Notes: generated by a model not told the origin, from the sequence alone. A DNA stretch of 64,000 nucleotides from Cornus controversa (GCA_026545225.1 CM048845.1:65485033-65549032), one strand, 5' to 3'. Counted from the first letter of the stretch, positions 19,304 through 31,639 are shown. Translations and numbers: made by a program.

Positions 19304-20059
19304 CTGGACCTTTATCACTAGGAAATCCAATCTTAGAACAAAACAAACCTCCACCTCTAAACTCAATGACCCCCAATCCTCTATTTCTTCTCCACCAACA
19401 AGTCAGATTATGAGCCTACCAGAGGAACTGCAACTACTAGCTGAAGCCTACAAACCCATCAACATTATTTTTGACTTATCACCTTATAAACCCTTAACCA
19501 ATACCAACTTTCTTCCCCCACTCACCATGCCCATCCAAGCAACCAATCATTTTGATGCACTCTCTGGAATCTATGTTGATAATGATCATCAAAATGATGA
19601 TGATTTTGTTATTTCTCTCCATGCAACCAATCAATTTGAGGCACTATCTGGCACCAATGGTGATGATGATCATCAAAGGGATGATGATAATGACCCAAGA
19701 TGAAGAAACAATGATGCCACCCTTCCAGTTTCCTCTAGTCCTGAAGCACTCTCCACTTCAATGGACATCCACTATGGCTTTGAACATGCTCTCCTTAGAA
19801 TTGAGGGAAATGAAACTAATGATCAAGCATGCACAGATTCTGATGCTAATGATGCTGAGTCCACCCATAATAGCTGTTTTAAAGCCAATTCAGCTTTCTC
19901 TTCCATGGGTATCAAATCTAGCAGCAAGAAAAAGGGGAAAAACATATTTGTAAGAAATCAAAGCCAAAGGGCAAGGTCAAAGAGAAGAATCAACAGCCAA
20001 AGTTTACCCTCAAAAGATTTAGAGGTTTGATCAGTTACCAATCAAATTCCAAATGATCA

Positions 20060-21170
20060 TCTCAAGTTAGAACATGAGGGGTCTCAATTCCCCTCTTAAA
20101 CAAATTGAGATCAAGAATTTTTTGTCTGAACATAAGATTGGCATTCTGGCCATTCTGGAAACCAAAATTCAGAGTCCCAACATTGGCTCTATCTTCAAAA
20201 ATATTACTCGTTATAATAACACCACTTAGACCCTTACTCACAATTACAACTACTATGAAGGTGGACGAATATGGATCCTCTGCAACTATTCCGTGTATTC
20301 CATTCAGCTTCTACAAGAAACTAAACAGGTAATTCATGCCTTATAAGAAATTTGGTTAGCAAATCCTTATTCCACACATCTTTCATTTATGGCTTCAACT
20401 CCATATTGGGAAGACATAGATTATGGCACAACCTTATCTCTCACTCTATATTCATTCATCATCAACCATGGCTGCTAATGGGGGATTTTAACACTGTGCT
20501 TAATATCAATGAAAGAGATGGATGAAGCGTCAGATGGACTCCAGAAATAGCTTATTTTAAAGATTGCCTCACCACTAATGGCCTTGAAGACCTCAAATTC
20601 TCAAGTATCTTCTTCACTTGGTTAAATAAAAGCTTTGGTCCTACAAATGTTTCTAGAAATCTTGATAGATCATTAGTCAATCACCACTGGCACTCCATGT
20701 TCCATAGCTCTAAATGCACCTTCCTTCCCCCATGTATCTCTGATCATTGCCCTACTATTGTCACTTTAGGCCCTCCATCACCATTTAGAGCCTTGCCATT
20801 GCTACACCTTGTTGAACAAGCATGGAATGCACCAAGTATGGGTACTCCCATGTTTAAAGTCACTCAGAAGCTGAAACTGCTGAAACCATTGCTCAAATCC
20901 TTAAATAAGAAGGACTCCAATGACTTATCCAAAAGAATTCACTCATGTAAAGTTGAACTTTCAGGATGCCAAACCATCTTGGACCTTAACCCTGGTTATA
21001 GTAACCTTAGAGCTATTAAAAAGTCCCTTTTTACATTCTTACTCACACATCAGATTATGTGAAGAGAAACTTTGGAAGCAAAAAGCAAGGATTAAACGGC
21101 TTTTTGTAGGTGATCACAAGACCTTTTTCTTCTTCAAAATAGCCAAATACAAACAGAAAACAAAATTCTG
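20060..21170 (+). pseudogene. LINE ORF2 endonuclease region
   Basis: After NMRGLNSPLKQ near 20073, the conserved start of plant LINE ORF2, the frame gives ILAILETKIQ (metal-binding E of the exonuclease-endonuclease-phosphatase fold). Further pieces follow in shifted frames up to an SDHCP segment near 20740. Multiple stops interrupt it. Confidence 0.7.
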
Positions 21171-21425
21171 AGTTTGACATACTTCTCAGGTGAAACTGTT
21201 TCTGATAAAGATGATATTGTTCAAGCTTTCATTAGCCATTCCCATTCTCTTATGGGCTCCACTCCTCCATACCTTGGAATACACTTACTTTCAAGTACAT
21301 AATTACCCCTATCCCCACCTCCTTCCATCACTTACTCACATCCATTCTAATTGATGTCCAACAATGCCTATTCTCTCTTGGCAATGAAAAATCCCTTGGC
21401 CTGATGGTTATACATCCTTTTTATT

Positions 21426-21668
21426 TGTTAAATATACTCTAAAAATTGAAGCTGTTAGAGAGGGTGCAACTTGAATATTTATATCTCTAACACGCCCCAT
21501 CAAGTGTGACTTGGTCGAACACTTGCGTGGGCCCAATGTGCAGGGTGATGGCAAGGTTGGAACCCAGGACCTATTGCTGTCTGAAGCTCTGATACCATGT
21601 TAAATACCATCTACTCTAAAAGCTTAAACTGTTAAAGAGGGTGCAACTTGAATATTTATACTCTAACA
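21426..21668 (-). mobile_element. Complete miniature LTR element (SMART/TRIM-like), 243 bp
   Basis: Two direct LTR-like repeats of only 67 and 71 bp (21426-21492 and 21598-21668) begin TGTTAAATA and end CTCTAACA. Between them are 105 bp with GCTCTGATACCA directly before the right repeat; on the minus strand this is TGGTATCAGAGC, the initiator-tRNA-Met primer-binding site. TTATT (21421-21425) and TTCTT (21669-21673) look like a 5-bp target duplication with one change. The insertion interrupts LINE reverse-transcriptase coding sequence, which continues in register on both sides (GYTSF before, KKCWHTIGQDV after). There is no coding capacity. Confidence 0.85.
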
Positions 21669-22347
21669 TTCTTCAAGAAATGTTGGCACACTATTGGACA
21701 GGATGTTATAATTGCAATAAAAGACTTTTTCATTTATGGAAAAATGTTGAAATAGATTAATTCAACCTTGATTGCCCTTATTCCCAAGATACAAAATGCA
21801 TCCATAGTCAATGATTTCAAGCCAATTGCTTGCTGCAATACCCTCTATAAGTGCATATCCAAACTTCTGGCCAATAAAATCAAATCTATCCTCCCTTCCC
21901 TGATCAATGAATCTCAATATACATTCATCAAATCAAGAAAAATAGCCGATAACATTTTTCTAGCTCAAGAGATTCTAAGAGGATACCACAGACATTCCAC
22001 ACCACCAAGATGTGCATTTAAAGTTGATCTAAAGAAAACATTTGATACCCTTGGTTGGGAGTTCTTATTGGACTGTCTTAAACTCATGGGATTCCACTAT
22101 GCTTCATCAAATGGACTGAGCTTTGTATCACCACACCTATATTCTCCATCTCATTAAATGGTGAGAGCCATGGATACTTCAAGTGCTCAAGAAGGATAAG
22201 GCAGGGTGGCCCTCTGTCACTCTCCTTATTTGTTATTGCAATGGAGATCATATCCCTCATTTTTGCCAAACTAACCTCAAACAATACCAACTTTACTTTT
22301 TATTGAAAATGTCAATCCTTGCCTTCACTCACCTCATTTTTGCACAT

Positions 22348-22495
22348 GACCACCTGTTATTTGCTAATGGAAGCCTTAGAGCTATTAGCATTATCAAAGA
22401 GGGGCTTGAATTTTTGCAGATGACCACTTGTTATTTGCTAATAGAAGCCTTAAAGTTGTTAGCATTATCAAAGAGGGGCTTGATATTTTCTGCTC
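22348..22495 (+). repeat. 74-bp tandem duplication in LINE reverse transcriptase
   Basis: GACCACCTGTTATTTGCTAA...AAAGAGGGGCTTGA at 22348 recurs from 22422 with about half a dozen changes. Confidence 0.9.
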
Positions 22496-22780
22496 TCTTT
22501 CAGGTCTCTCTGCTAACTCAATGAAAAGTTAAAATTTTTTCTCAGGGGTTAATGAATCCACACAGCAAGCCATTGTTGATCTCATACATTTTAACATTGG
22601 CTCACTTTCTTTCAATACCTTAGTGTGCCCCTCATTTCTTCAGCCCTAACCACCACTGATTGTAGAACCTTAGTTAAGAAAATTTTCAATAGAATCACCC
22701 ACTGGACCAACAAAAGCCTTTCCTATGCTGGTAAGCTTCAACTCTGTAAATTTTTCCTCTGCAATTTGTAGCTCTACTGG

Positions 22781-23460
22781 ATGAACATTTTCGTTCTACC
22801 CAAAAATGTCAATTCATCAATCAATTCATTGTTTAGAAAATTCTTATGGTCACAATCAGAAACATCAAAGAAACATTGTAAGGTTGCATGGTCTAGCATT
22901 TGTTTTCCTAAAGCATGTGGAGGTCTAGGACTACCCAACATCTCCTCTCTCAATAGGGTCGCCATGGTTAAACATATTTGGTTTTTCTTCAAAACTCCAA
23001 GGAGCTTATGGTCAAGATAGATTCAAATGATCACTGTGAAACATAAAAGCTTTTGGGATGCCAAGATACCTGCTAATTACTCATGGTCACTAAGAAAACT
23101 TCTGCAACTTAGGACACTGGCTAGACCTCTCATCTCTGTCAAGGTTGGTAATGGTTCTTCTACCTTCTTATGGTTTGACTCGTGGATGGACTGTGGGCCA
23201 TTGGTCAACAGAGTTGCAAATCCACTCACCCTTACCACTGCCATTGGAAGAAATGCTAAAGTTAGCTCACTTATCAATAATGGATGTTGGTTAATTCCTA
23301 TAAACCACCAAAGACTTCTGCCTGAACTCAGTAACCCCTCTGCTTTGCCTCCAATAAATATCACACAACCTGACTCATTCTTATGGATTAACATGCCAAC
23401 CTTTTATCTGAAACTCACAAGTAATACAATCTTGCCTCCACCTGCCCCATTGTAGAATTC
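22781..23460 (+). pseudogene. LINE ORF2 C-terminal region
   Basis: FRKFLWSQSETSKKHCKVAW, SICFPKACGGLGLPNI and the following segment with GSSTFLWFDSWMDCGPL match the post-RT and pre-zf-RVT part of plant LINE ORF2. A stop near 23018 and further breaks are present. The conserved Cys/His cluster is not clear. Confidence 0.75.
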
Positions 23461-23902
23461 TAGATGTTTCAAGGACAAATCATCATCTATAACAATAATC
23501 ATCAATTTAATCTCTAAGATTATCAAGTTAAGACTTCTTAGCTGCAAATTTAAGGATTGCAGATCAACTAGAGTGTTAAGAGCAACATGGCATCTATCCA
23601 GACATACCATCAGGCCAGAAAGGAAGCCACCAGACTATACTTCTGGAACTCGGTTCCAACTCTTCACATTACCATTAACCATCATGAGCTCCTAATGCTA
23701 TGCTGCTACTGATCCCTTTGCTTCTCAAATCCATCTTGCAGAATTTAATCATGTTGATCAAATTGTTATCTTCTGTTTCATTCAATTGTTACATATTGTA
23801 GTGATTATGTTGTTGATGCACTACATCTTGATTGTAATTGTTCCTATATCCCTTGGGATATTGTTTGTTAATTTCCCTCTTCAATACTACTGACTTACAT
23901 TA

Positions 23903-23906
23903 CCAA

Positions 23907-23939
<33 letters not shown>

Positions 23940-23940
23940 T
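23903..23940. repeat. (GT)n(AT)n microsatellite at the LINE 3' end
   Basis: Short GT run followed by AT repeats, just past the LINE tail. Confidence 0.9.
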
Positions 23941-25740
23941 GTCTATAAGCATTATAAACCTAATTCCATGCATGTAGAATTGGGTATGTTTAGTGGGACA
24001 TTTTTGATTTAAGAAAGAACTTTCTTTTGGAAAAAAACAGGAGCCTCTCTCTAGTTGCTCTCTCTACATTCCAGTGACCTAGCTTTACGGGGCAGTATTG
24101 TCACCGCCATTATCATCTCCGACAACTTCCTTTCTCTCCTCCTCTCCAAATTCTAAGGAAGATGATGGGTGGGTTTGGGTCAAGCGGGTAAAACTAGTTG
24201 GGCTAGTATTGTTCAAAATGCAAGCGAAGAGTTCAAAATGAAATTTCAATTTCATAAGCATTTTGTTAGCATTGGTTAATATATACAATTACTTTCTTAC
24301 CATAAAAAAATGGTTTGATTTTTATACTTGATGACCACTTAGTTGTGTAACAAATTGGTTGAGATTGATGATTGATTAATTAGAATGATAATTATAGTTG
24401 ACCAATGAGAATGATAATTATAGTGGACCAATGAGTAGAAATTTTTGGTTGAGTTGTTGAAAATCCCAGATTTTTACATGGTTAAATTCCTCCAATTTAG
24501 GGAATGAAATCTCGGCGTCTTTAACAATTTCTATTGATTTGAAGATGAGAAAACAAATCCATAAGATTCAGTTGGATTTTCACATGGTTTGGATTCTTAT
24601 TTGGAGCTTGATATCGGCATGTCATGAAAGCTAGTTGCTAATATTGTTGTACGTGAACTAGGAATGGCAGCAGGGGCAGGTTTGGGGTAGGGGCACTCTT
24701 CTCCATCCCCGTTTAGCTACTATGCCAACCCAAAACCGTTTAGCAGAGCACTCCCTAACCCTGACGACTTCGATTAACTTTTCCCACCTTGCCCTCGCAT
24801 AACCTTGACATATGCTTTAAGAACAAGGTCAAACTACTCTATCTTTCAATTTCCTTGATGGAAATCTTCCAGAAAAAACTGGTGTTTGCACCATATGTAC
24901 TACATCATGTTATGTATAATCTTAACATGTAAGAATTCTATTGCATTTTAAATCCCGAAAACAAACACATACAAACTAAAATGCCATCGTTGGAAAGGAA
25001 TTTATTTTACTTTTTACATTGCATCGCATTCAACAGATTAGTAATTTTTTCGGAAGATACATTCAACATAGAAGTTGATAAGCATATTAATGAATTCTCA
25101 ACTCTTTTTAATGTTTACACCTAAGAAACTATATGTCAATTAATTGGAAAAACAAAGAATCACGAAATATGAATTACCCAACATCCAAGGCAAAATTTTA
25201 GAAAATGAAATTCTCTGAACTAAAAATTTCAATAAACACTTGAGATGTCTATAACTTTGGAAGAAAAATATAATTCAGCAAAAAAGATTGAGAAGGTCAT
25301 GAATTACACAAAATGAACCAGAGATCCAAGAACTGAAACAATTCACAACACAAAAATCTAAATTATTCGATAGTAATAATTAATATATGCATTGTCGAAT
25401 AAAAGTCGCATATGGATTTTATGACGAAGAGTGAAAAACGAATTGGAGAGAGACCAAATAAGCTAACCTCGTGATTGAAGAAGTGTTGCACTCTGTTTGA
25501 AGAAGAAAGCTTCAATTCAGCTAGCTTGTTCCTTTTCACCTTAGAATTTAAAGAATCTCCTGTAAGTGGTGAGTCAACTAAAAGAATTGGGGGCAAACAT
25601 AGAGAGAGAATCAAAGGAGAGCGTTTTGATATATAAATTAATTGTTTGAATTCCCCACCCCCCAAAAAAAAAAAAAAGAAAAAGAAAAGAAGATTTTTTC
25701 TTTTATTATTATTACTGGAAAAAATTAAAGGTATCATAGG
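23941..25740. other. Intergenic DNA without recognisable genes
   Basis: No domain-bearing frame is seen. There is a G-rich patch at 24664-24700, a short local duplication of AGAATGATAATTATAGT near 24381-24430, and a homopolymer A tract near 25660-25676. Confidence 0.5.
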
Positions 25741-26100
25741 CTTGCATACAGCCTTTGGTCAAATGTAACTTCTCTGTCACAGTGAAAGTTATCACACATG
25801 TTGATAAGCAAATCCGGAAAGTACCTATAATCAGTCACACTGGACATTTGGTCACAATATCGACTTAAAGCATTTGTTTGAAAAATATTATGCACCAAGT
25901 CAAGAAAAGCGGGATTAAGCCAATATAAGCATCAAGTCATGAGGATGAAATTAAATTATTATACAGAATTAATGGCTTCACAATAAAGTTCATTTATTAG
26001 AATTTGGCCAAGTTAAAAAATGATTTGAAATTACTTGGATACTCAATTTTGGATTCACAAAAAAAAAAAAAAAAAATTCTTCTAATCATTAGAATTTTAT
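25741..26100 (-). pseudogene. DUF247 gene remnant and its upstream flank
   Basis: Short blocks match the minus-strand DUF247 genes in the same order. TTGATAAGCAAATCC and the following AAGTA-TA-TCAGT correspond to 8882-8915. GACATTTGGTCACAATAT corresponds to 9110-9128. AATATTATGCACCAAGTCAA followed by GAAAA corresponds to 9398-9422. Immediately right, 25916-26100 matches the upstream flank of gene 2 (48990-49180): CAGAATTAATGG-TTCACAAT, TTTATT-GAATTT and AAGTTAAAAAA. Most of the gene has been deleted, leaving about 120 bp of coding remnant joined to promoter-side DNA. It shows there were at least three DUF247 copies in this window. Confidence 0.75.
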
Positions 26101-26290
26101 TTGTCATATGGTACGCAGTGAGTTACCAAGCATCACGCGTTTTAGTCAATTAATGCTGCTTCAACTTGAAAGGAATTTGTCATATGGTACGCAGTGAGTT
26201 TCCAAGCATCACGCGTTTTAGTCAATTAATGCTGCTTCAACTTGAAAGGAATTAATGATAGGGTACACACGGAGTTTCCACTCATCACCG
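26101..26290. repeat. 76-bp tandem repeat, about 2.5 copies
   Basis: TTGTCATATGGTACGCAGTG at 26101 recurs at 26177 with one change in the next bases, and a decayed partial third copy follows near 26250 (GGGTACACACGGAGTTTCCA). A related single copy lies near 49168 upstream of DUF247 gene 2. Confidence 0.85.
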
Positions 26291-27290
26291 AGCTAGCCGT
26301 CGACAGAAAAGTCAGCCCCAATGTGTTAGTAGAATATTTCGAGACTTCTCACATTTTTCCTTACCTTTGCAAAATTATTATTTTCTAAAAATCTCTTTAA
26401 TTTCATTTCTACTTTTCTTCTTCTTTTAAAAAATAAATGCATTTCTAATTAATGCAATCGATGGTAGTTTTGGTTTTTTTTTTTTTTATGTTAATTGACT
26501 TTAACAGAGCTGATTGCCAATTAACGACATGACTACACGGAGTAAAGTCAACTAAATCTCAGAAGAAATTGACAGTCATATTTAAAAATTTTTAATCCGA
26601 GAGTAATTAAGCAAAACTTCAGAAAAGTAAGAGTAATTTACCTAATTTATTTTACCTATTTTCTATTGGATAAATTACAATAATCTTATTTATTTATCTT
26701 AAAATTTTCTAATTATCTCATAATTGATAAGTAAAAAACTGTTTGAAAATTTCTTTGATTGATATTTTTGTGAAAACTGATTTGAATTTTGATTTTAAAA
26801 AGGGTTAAATTCACTGACCTCTCATGAGGTTTGGACAAATTACACTCGAAGAAACCGTTTGCCTTTATTTCTTTCACCTCTCCTAAATCAATTTTTTCGG
26901 TGGCCAAAATAAATTTTAAGAGTGAAAAGACAATTTTGTCATTGCATTATAGTGTCACATTATATTTCAAATAGGGTAAAATATTATGACATCCCCTGAG
27001 ATTTGTCGTAATTGCACTGACCTCCTATGAAGTTTGCCATAGTTGAATTGACCTATGTATAATGATTTGAAATAATATTTTAGGATGATTTAACTATTAT
27101 ACACTCAAATAATTTAATAATAAAAAAAGTAAAAAAAAATCTTATTTCTAAAATGATATGGACACTTCCACGCACACGACACCACCAGTCGAGTTATTTT
27201 CGTCAACCCGTACTCGTGACTCACGACAAAACTCAACAACTCGGTCCATAGATCCGATCTTGCGTTGTATTTTATCCTATTTGAAATATA
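26291..27290. other. Intergenic DNA with a weak dispersed-repeat relative
   Basis: No gene is seen. 26797-27060 contains TCACTGACCTCTCATGAGGT and similar phrases, a distant relative of the repeat at 15229-15789. A poly-T tract lies at about 26474-26489. Confidence 0.45.
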
Positions 27291-27754
27291 ATGTAAGAAC
27301 CCCGAGGATAATGTTTTATGCCTAATTTTATGAATAATATATATTTTTGTTCCACCAAAACATATACATACTGTTTTCTCAGCTAGCTTGGATAGTTAAG
27401 TTGTGTGAGAGAGAGAGTAGTACAAAAATGTAATAGGATACGTATATCTAGAATTAAATAATATATAGATATTTATTCTAACAAACTTCTGTTAATTTCT
27501 AGATATTGTGTAGATATTATCTCATGACAATCGTTGAGATATTTTCTTGATATTCTGGATAGTTTGTTGTAGGAACTCCTATATATAGTTAATGATAATA
27601 ATGAAAACGATCATCGATGTTTCGCCATAAATATCATGTATTAAGTTATTCTTTATGGTATCAAAGCTTCCCAAGCTTTAAAAGAGCACGATCCATCTTC
27701 AAATTATTATTAATATTTTTCCCTTGTCGTTACAAATTATATCTTCTCGATTAA

Positions 27755-28273
27755 ATGGCTGCACCTCCACTTCCAAAATACCCATATCCTGCAAATCTCA
27801 ATGTAGCCAATTTCGTATCTTTGAAAATCACATCTTCCAACTATCTGTTGTGGGAAACACAAGTCCTATCTTTGATTGAAAGTCAAGATCTTCTTGGTTT
27901 TATCACTGGAGACACACCACCACCTGAAGGTAAGATTGATGGTGTCAATAATGCAGGCAAAGTGCCTAATCTTGATCTGGCGGCATGGACACGCACAGAT
28001 AGATTGGTTAAAGCTTGGCTCACGACTACTATTTTTGAAGAAACTATCGGGACTGTTGTCGGCATTATCACCTCGTTCGATGTTTGGAAGGCTTTATCCC
28101 ATACTTATTCACAAGATTCTCAGGCTCGTAAATTTGAATTACTTCTCAAACTTCAAGAGAAGAAAAATGAGTTTCTTCACTTAATGACTAAATCAACTTG
28201 TGATAAACTCAATGCCATTGGCAAACCAGTATCCGATATTTTGGCTTTTAAATGGTCTAGGACCATGGTATGA
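27755..28273 (+). pseudogene. copia gag (UBN2/retrotran_gag type), degraded
   Basis: The first 172 codons are open and give NFVSLKITSSNYLLWETQVL, the N-terminal gag motif of copia elements, then WLTTTIFEE and SFDVWKALSHTYSQDSQARK. A frameshift near 28250 leads into a separate frame with LLPLLHSHEL-like sequence and a basic region near 28440. The usual zinc knuckle is recognisable only weakly around 28575-28640. Confidence 0.8.
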
Positions 28274-28689
28274 ATCATTCTCCACAGCTATGCTTAAGCC
28301 TCCTGTTCCTTCTTATAATGATTTAATTCCACTACTGCATAGTCATGAATTATGAAACAAGTCTCAATTATTTGAGTATGCCAATCCCACACTTGCATTT
28401 GTTGGACAACATTCTAATTCACGCTCCCATCACAAACGTGGATCATTTTCCTCACGAGGACGCGGTTTCACTCAGGCTAGTTCTCAGCATTCCCATGGCC
28501 ATCGTAATTTTTAATCAAGTATAACACCAAAACATTTTTCAAAGCCTAAACAGAACGCATCCACTTTTCTTCAATGCCAGATTTGCAAAAGAAAGGCCAC
28601 GATGCTCTTAAATGTTGGCATCGCTTTGATCACAATTATTAAGATGACCAAGTTCCTCAAGCCCTATCTACACTTCATCTCAATACAAC

Positions 28690-29612
28690 CAATGACAGTG
28701 AATGACATCCAGACACTGGTGCCACGACACATATTACAGATGATCCAGGTACTCTCTCCAATTTCAGAACTTATATCAGATCTGATCATGTTATGGTGGG
28801 TAATAATGAAAAATTACCCATCACGCATATTGGAGAAGCACGAGTCTTTCCTAATGACTCACGATTATCTTTAAACAATGTACTTGTTGTTTCCAATATA
28901 AAGAAGAATCTGATCTCTGTCTCTCAACTTACAAGTGACTATCCATGTTATCTCGTATTTAATGATCATGGTTTTCTTATTAAGGATCAAACGACACATC
29001 AAGTGTTGGCATCGGGGAGTAAAAAAGCTGGACTATATATTCTGGAGAATGCCACGGTCAAAGCTCTCTTCTCAAACAAATTTCGTGTAGTAAATGCAGA
29101 TACTTGGCATGGACGCTAAGACATTCCCAGACTAGAGTTCTGACTTATATGCAATACCATAAATTTATTTCAGTTAATAAAAAGACGTTTGGTTTATGTC
29201 AAAGTTGTGCTTTAAGCAAAAGCTCTAAATTACCATTTTTTCCTTCCAATAAAAGGGCTTCTACACCCATTTGTCAAGATACATTTTGACCTATGGGGTC
29301 CGACACCTATTTTATTTAATCAGGGCTTTCATTACTATGCTATTTTTGTTGACGACTTTTCTTGTTTTTCATGGATTTATCCTCTTAAACAAAAATCAGA
29401 CTTTTACAGGGTATTTTTCATGTTTCAAGTTATGGTTGAGAAACAATTTCAAAGAGAAATACAACTGTTTCAATCAGATAATGGTGAGAAATTTTTGAAG
29501 TAGGAATTCATTAATCATTTACTTCACAAAGGCATCATTCATCAGTTATCATGTCCAAGTACCCCAGAATAGAATAGTGTGGCAGAAAGGAAACATCGAC
29601 TAATGTAGAGGC
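28690..29612 (+). pseudogene. copia protease, pre-integrase and partial integrase
   Basis: Broken frames give an aspartic-protease-like region (DTGATTHIT equivalent at about 28706), LITVSQL-like spacing, then the pre-integrase zinc motif with WHGR and CQSCALSKSSKLPF (about 29100-29245). The integrase core follows with FVDDFSCFSWIYPL and QSDNGEKF (about 29345-29500) and is cut at VAERKH. Several single-base breaks separate the frames. Confidence 0.8.
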
Positions 29613-30720
29613 TGTCCATTGTAATCTATCATTTGAGTGAGGGTTAGGTGGAGGAAGGTTAGCAAGCTAGGGAATAATGTTTACAAGGGATGTGGGAAAG
29701 ATCCATGAGGAGTTGGTAATCACTTAGCATGCTTGCACATTTCTATACAAGTCTCACATATATACACATATGAATATATATATCACATTTCCACATTTCA
29801 TAGCATCCGTTTATTACATAAATCATACTTCATAGAGAATCATGCTCGTTAGGGCCATTAATCAAACACATAGAAGCCATATTCACATATATCCCCAGAA
29901 CATGTATAATTCTTCCACATTTCTCACACAACATTCTATATAATAACATATAACAATTTAAAGCATATAATTACATCTATTCATGGTAGAATTAATTCAA
30001 TTTCAATATATAACATGCTTTAACTTTAAAATATACGTAATTGTACACAAATAACCAATTAGGTGCCATATTTACTCACACAAACCTCAAATTTCATGGA
30101 TTAGGCATCCCTACCTCAGTTTAGAAGAGTTTCTAAACAAAATTCCCAAATCTCACTGAACTCAACTTTGTCCAAATTTGACTTTGAACCGATCAAACTC
30201 AAGCCCTTGTCACTTAGAACAACTTTTCCTTCTTCGGTGTCTTCCAATTCACGCCCTAAATCCACCAAATTCAAGAGAGAAAGAAGAGGGAATTTTAGAG
30301 AGATGGTAGAGCTTCAATGGCCGGCTGCTATAAAGAGAGAGATGAGAGCTAAAATGTTCTCTCCTTTATTTATAGCCCTAGTCTCTTATTTACCAAAATG
30401 CCACTACTCAATTAGCATACCATCCTAGCCTCCGTTTTCAATTTCAAAAACTCCTACAGACTCAAAATCGATTCCATGACTTTTTTAATATTTTAATTAG
30501 TCTAATATCAAATTTTGGTATTTTCTAAAAATTTCGGGTTTCCAGGATCCACCCGACCCGCGTCCTGGGCCTAACCAACCCAAAAATCTCAAATTTTACT
30601 AAACGCTCCCAAAACTTTCCTGGACCCTTATACAAGTCCACAAACATGTATTTCTCATTTAAATCACTTATATGACAATAAATGAAAATAAAAAAGAAAA
30701 TCAGCCAAAAATGGTCACGA
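29613..30720 (-). repeat. Possible gypsy LTR-like sequence, minus orientation
   Basis: On the minus strand, a TATAAATAAAGGAGAG promoter-like box (about 30360-30375) is followed by a transcribed-leader-like stretch rich in CTCTCT. Upstream lies AAAGTTTTGGGAG with GGGCCCAGG-like segments as in many gypsy LTRs; a related composition appears at 44900-45060. Borders and target duplication were not found. The open frame at 30168-30428 is not a gene in my view. Confidence 0.3.
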
Positions 30721-30950
30721 TTTTTATATTGTAAATCTGCATGTAGTACATAGGAATGCCATGGTTGTATTTCATGTAGGTCACGTCGAGTCGATGCATA
30801 AGTTAATTTGGGTATCTTTACTAGGCATGTTGGCGCTCACCCCCTCCCCCCAAACATTTTTACAGATAAGGCACTGGTGGTCGACGGAGTTTAAGGTACT
30901 AGAATCGAAAGACTCGATCTTTTATTATAATTAACAATGTTATGTTTATG

Positions 30951-31225
30951 CATGTCATGTTTGGGCATTTATCGAAACTTTGTAATTTGAATATGGATAT
31001 TGGATAACATATGTATGAGCCATGTTTGGCACTTGAAAACAATTGATCGAGAATGAGGCTCGGAATTTATATATAAATTTGAGTTGTTTCCTTTCATATA
31101 ATGGAATTATGATTTTCTTGTTGTTTATACATGCTATGACTTAATTGGACATATGTATATCATTTGGAATGTTGCATGTTAAGGATGAAAGCAAACTATG
31201 ATATTTTAATAATTCTGCAGGATTT
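30951..31225 (+). repeat. Direct repeat R1, left copy
   Basis: It matches 43932-44213 in the same orientation with high identity, from CATGTCATGTTT through GAACGAGGCTCGGAATT-like sequence to AATAATTCT-GAGGATTT. It lies outside the 11-kb CACTA element. The class is unknown. Confidence 0.85.
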
Positions 31226-31639
31226 AAAAAGGTAGATTTAGAGTAGCAATCGAGAAATCAATTTATTGGTTACTCAAGATTTAACAATAAATCACTACGA
31301 AAAATATATTAAAAAGGTAGATTTTCCTTCGCTTTACTAGTGTAAAATTCTAAGCATCTTATGTATCCAATTTAATGAAAAAAACATAAGATCAAAGATT
31401 ATCACTTTTAAGAAATACAAACCCAAGCTTAGATTAATTATAATACTTTCTAACTACCTCATATACATGATATAGATTGTGAAAGAACTATAAAATAATT
31501 AATCACAAGAAGCGAAAATCATAAGCATTTAAATCATACACATGAGAATCAATTAATGAACAAAATAACTTCATTTCATTAATGGAGGTTTCCTCCACTA
31601 CAAGAAAGAAAGCCTTTTATGAGAGGCCAAAAATGTTGT

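Larger units (their letters stand above)
21170..22760 (+). pseudogene. LINE ORF2 reverse transcriptase region
   Basis: The frame 21768-22157 contains LIPKIQNASIVNDFKPIACC, INESQYTFIKSR and a FKVDLKK...FDTLGWEFL block, all conserved in plant LINE reverse transcriptase. The catalytic [YF]ADD site appears only as FAHDHLLF near 22340, so the enzyme would be dead. A 74-bp tandem duplication (22348-22495) repeats this active-site region. A miniature LTR element (21426-21668) sits in the fingers domain. Confidence 0.8.
16668..23940 (+). mobile_element. Degenerate plant L1-type LINE
   Basis: In order on the plus strand: a C-rich ORF1 region with a DUF4283/zinc-knuckle-like gag (about 18620-19300), an endonuclease region (about 20060-20800), reverse transcriptase (about 21170-22750) and the zf-RVT region (about 22830-23460). 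A non-coding tail ends in a GT/AT microsatellite near 23940. Many stops and frameshifts make it inactive. It is interrupted by an antisense LINE fragment (17063-18136) and by a miniature LTR element (21426-21668). The left border is uncertain; the C-rich composition of 16668-17060 and its continuation past 18145 suggest it belongs to ORF1. Confidence 0.85.
27390..29612 (+). mobile_element. Truncated Ty1/copia retrotransposon
   Basis: A primer-binding site TGGTATCAAAGC (27657-27668) follows a region with an LTR-like CTATATATAG promoter (about 27580), so a 5' LTR ends just before 27657; its start is not fixed. Gag, protease, pre-integrase and the first part of integrase follow in plus orientation. 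Similarity stops at about 29610 within integrase (VAERKHRL), so reverse transcriptase, RNase H and the 3' LTR are missing. Stops and frameshifts are frequent. Confidence 0.8.

Noticed and set aside
25363-25737. 124-codon minus-strand frame
   Set aside because: It is driven by a poly-A tract and low-complexity sequence and has no domain or paralogue.
30168-30428. 86-codon plus-strand frame
   Set aside because: It lies in LTR-like DNA antisense to a promoter-like region and has no recognisable motif.
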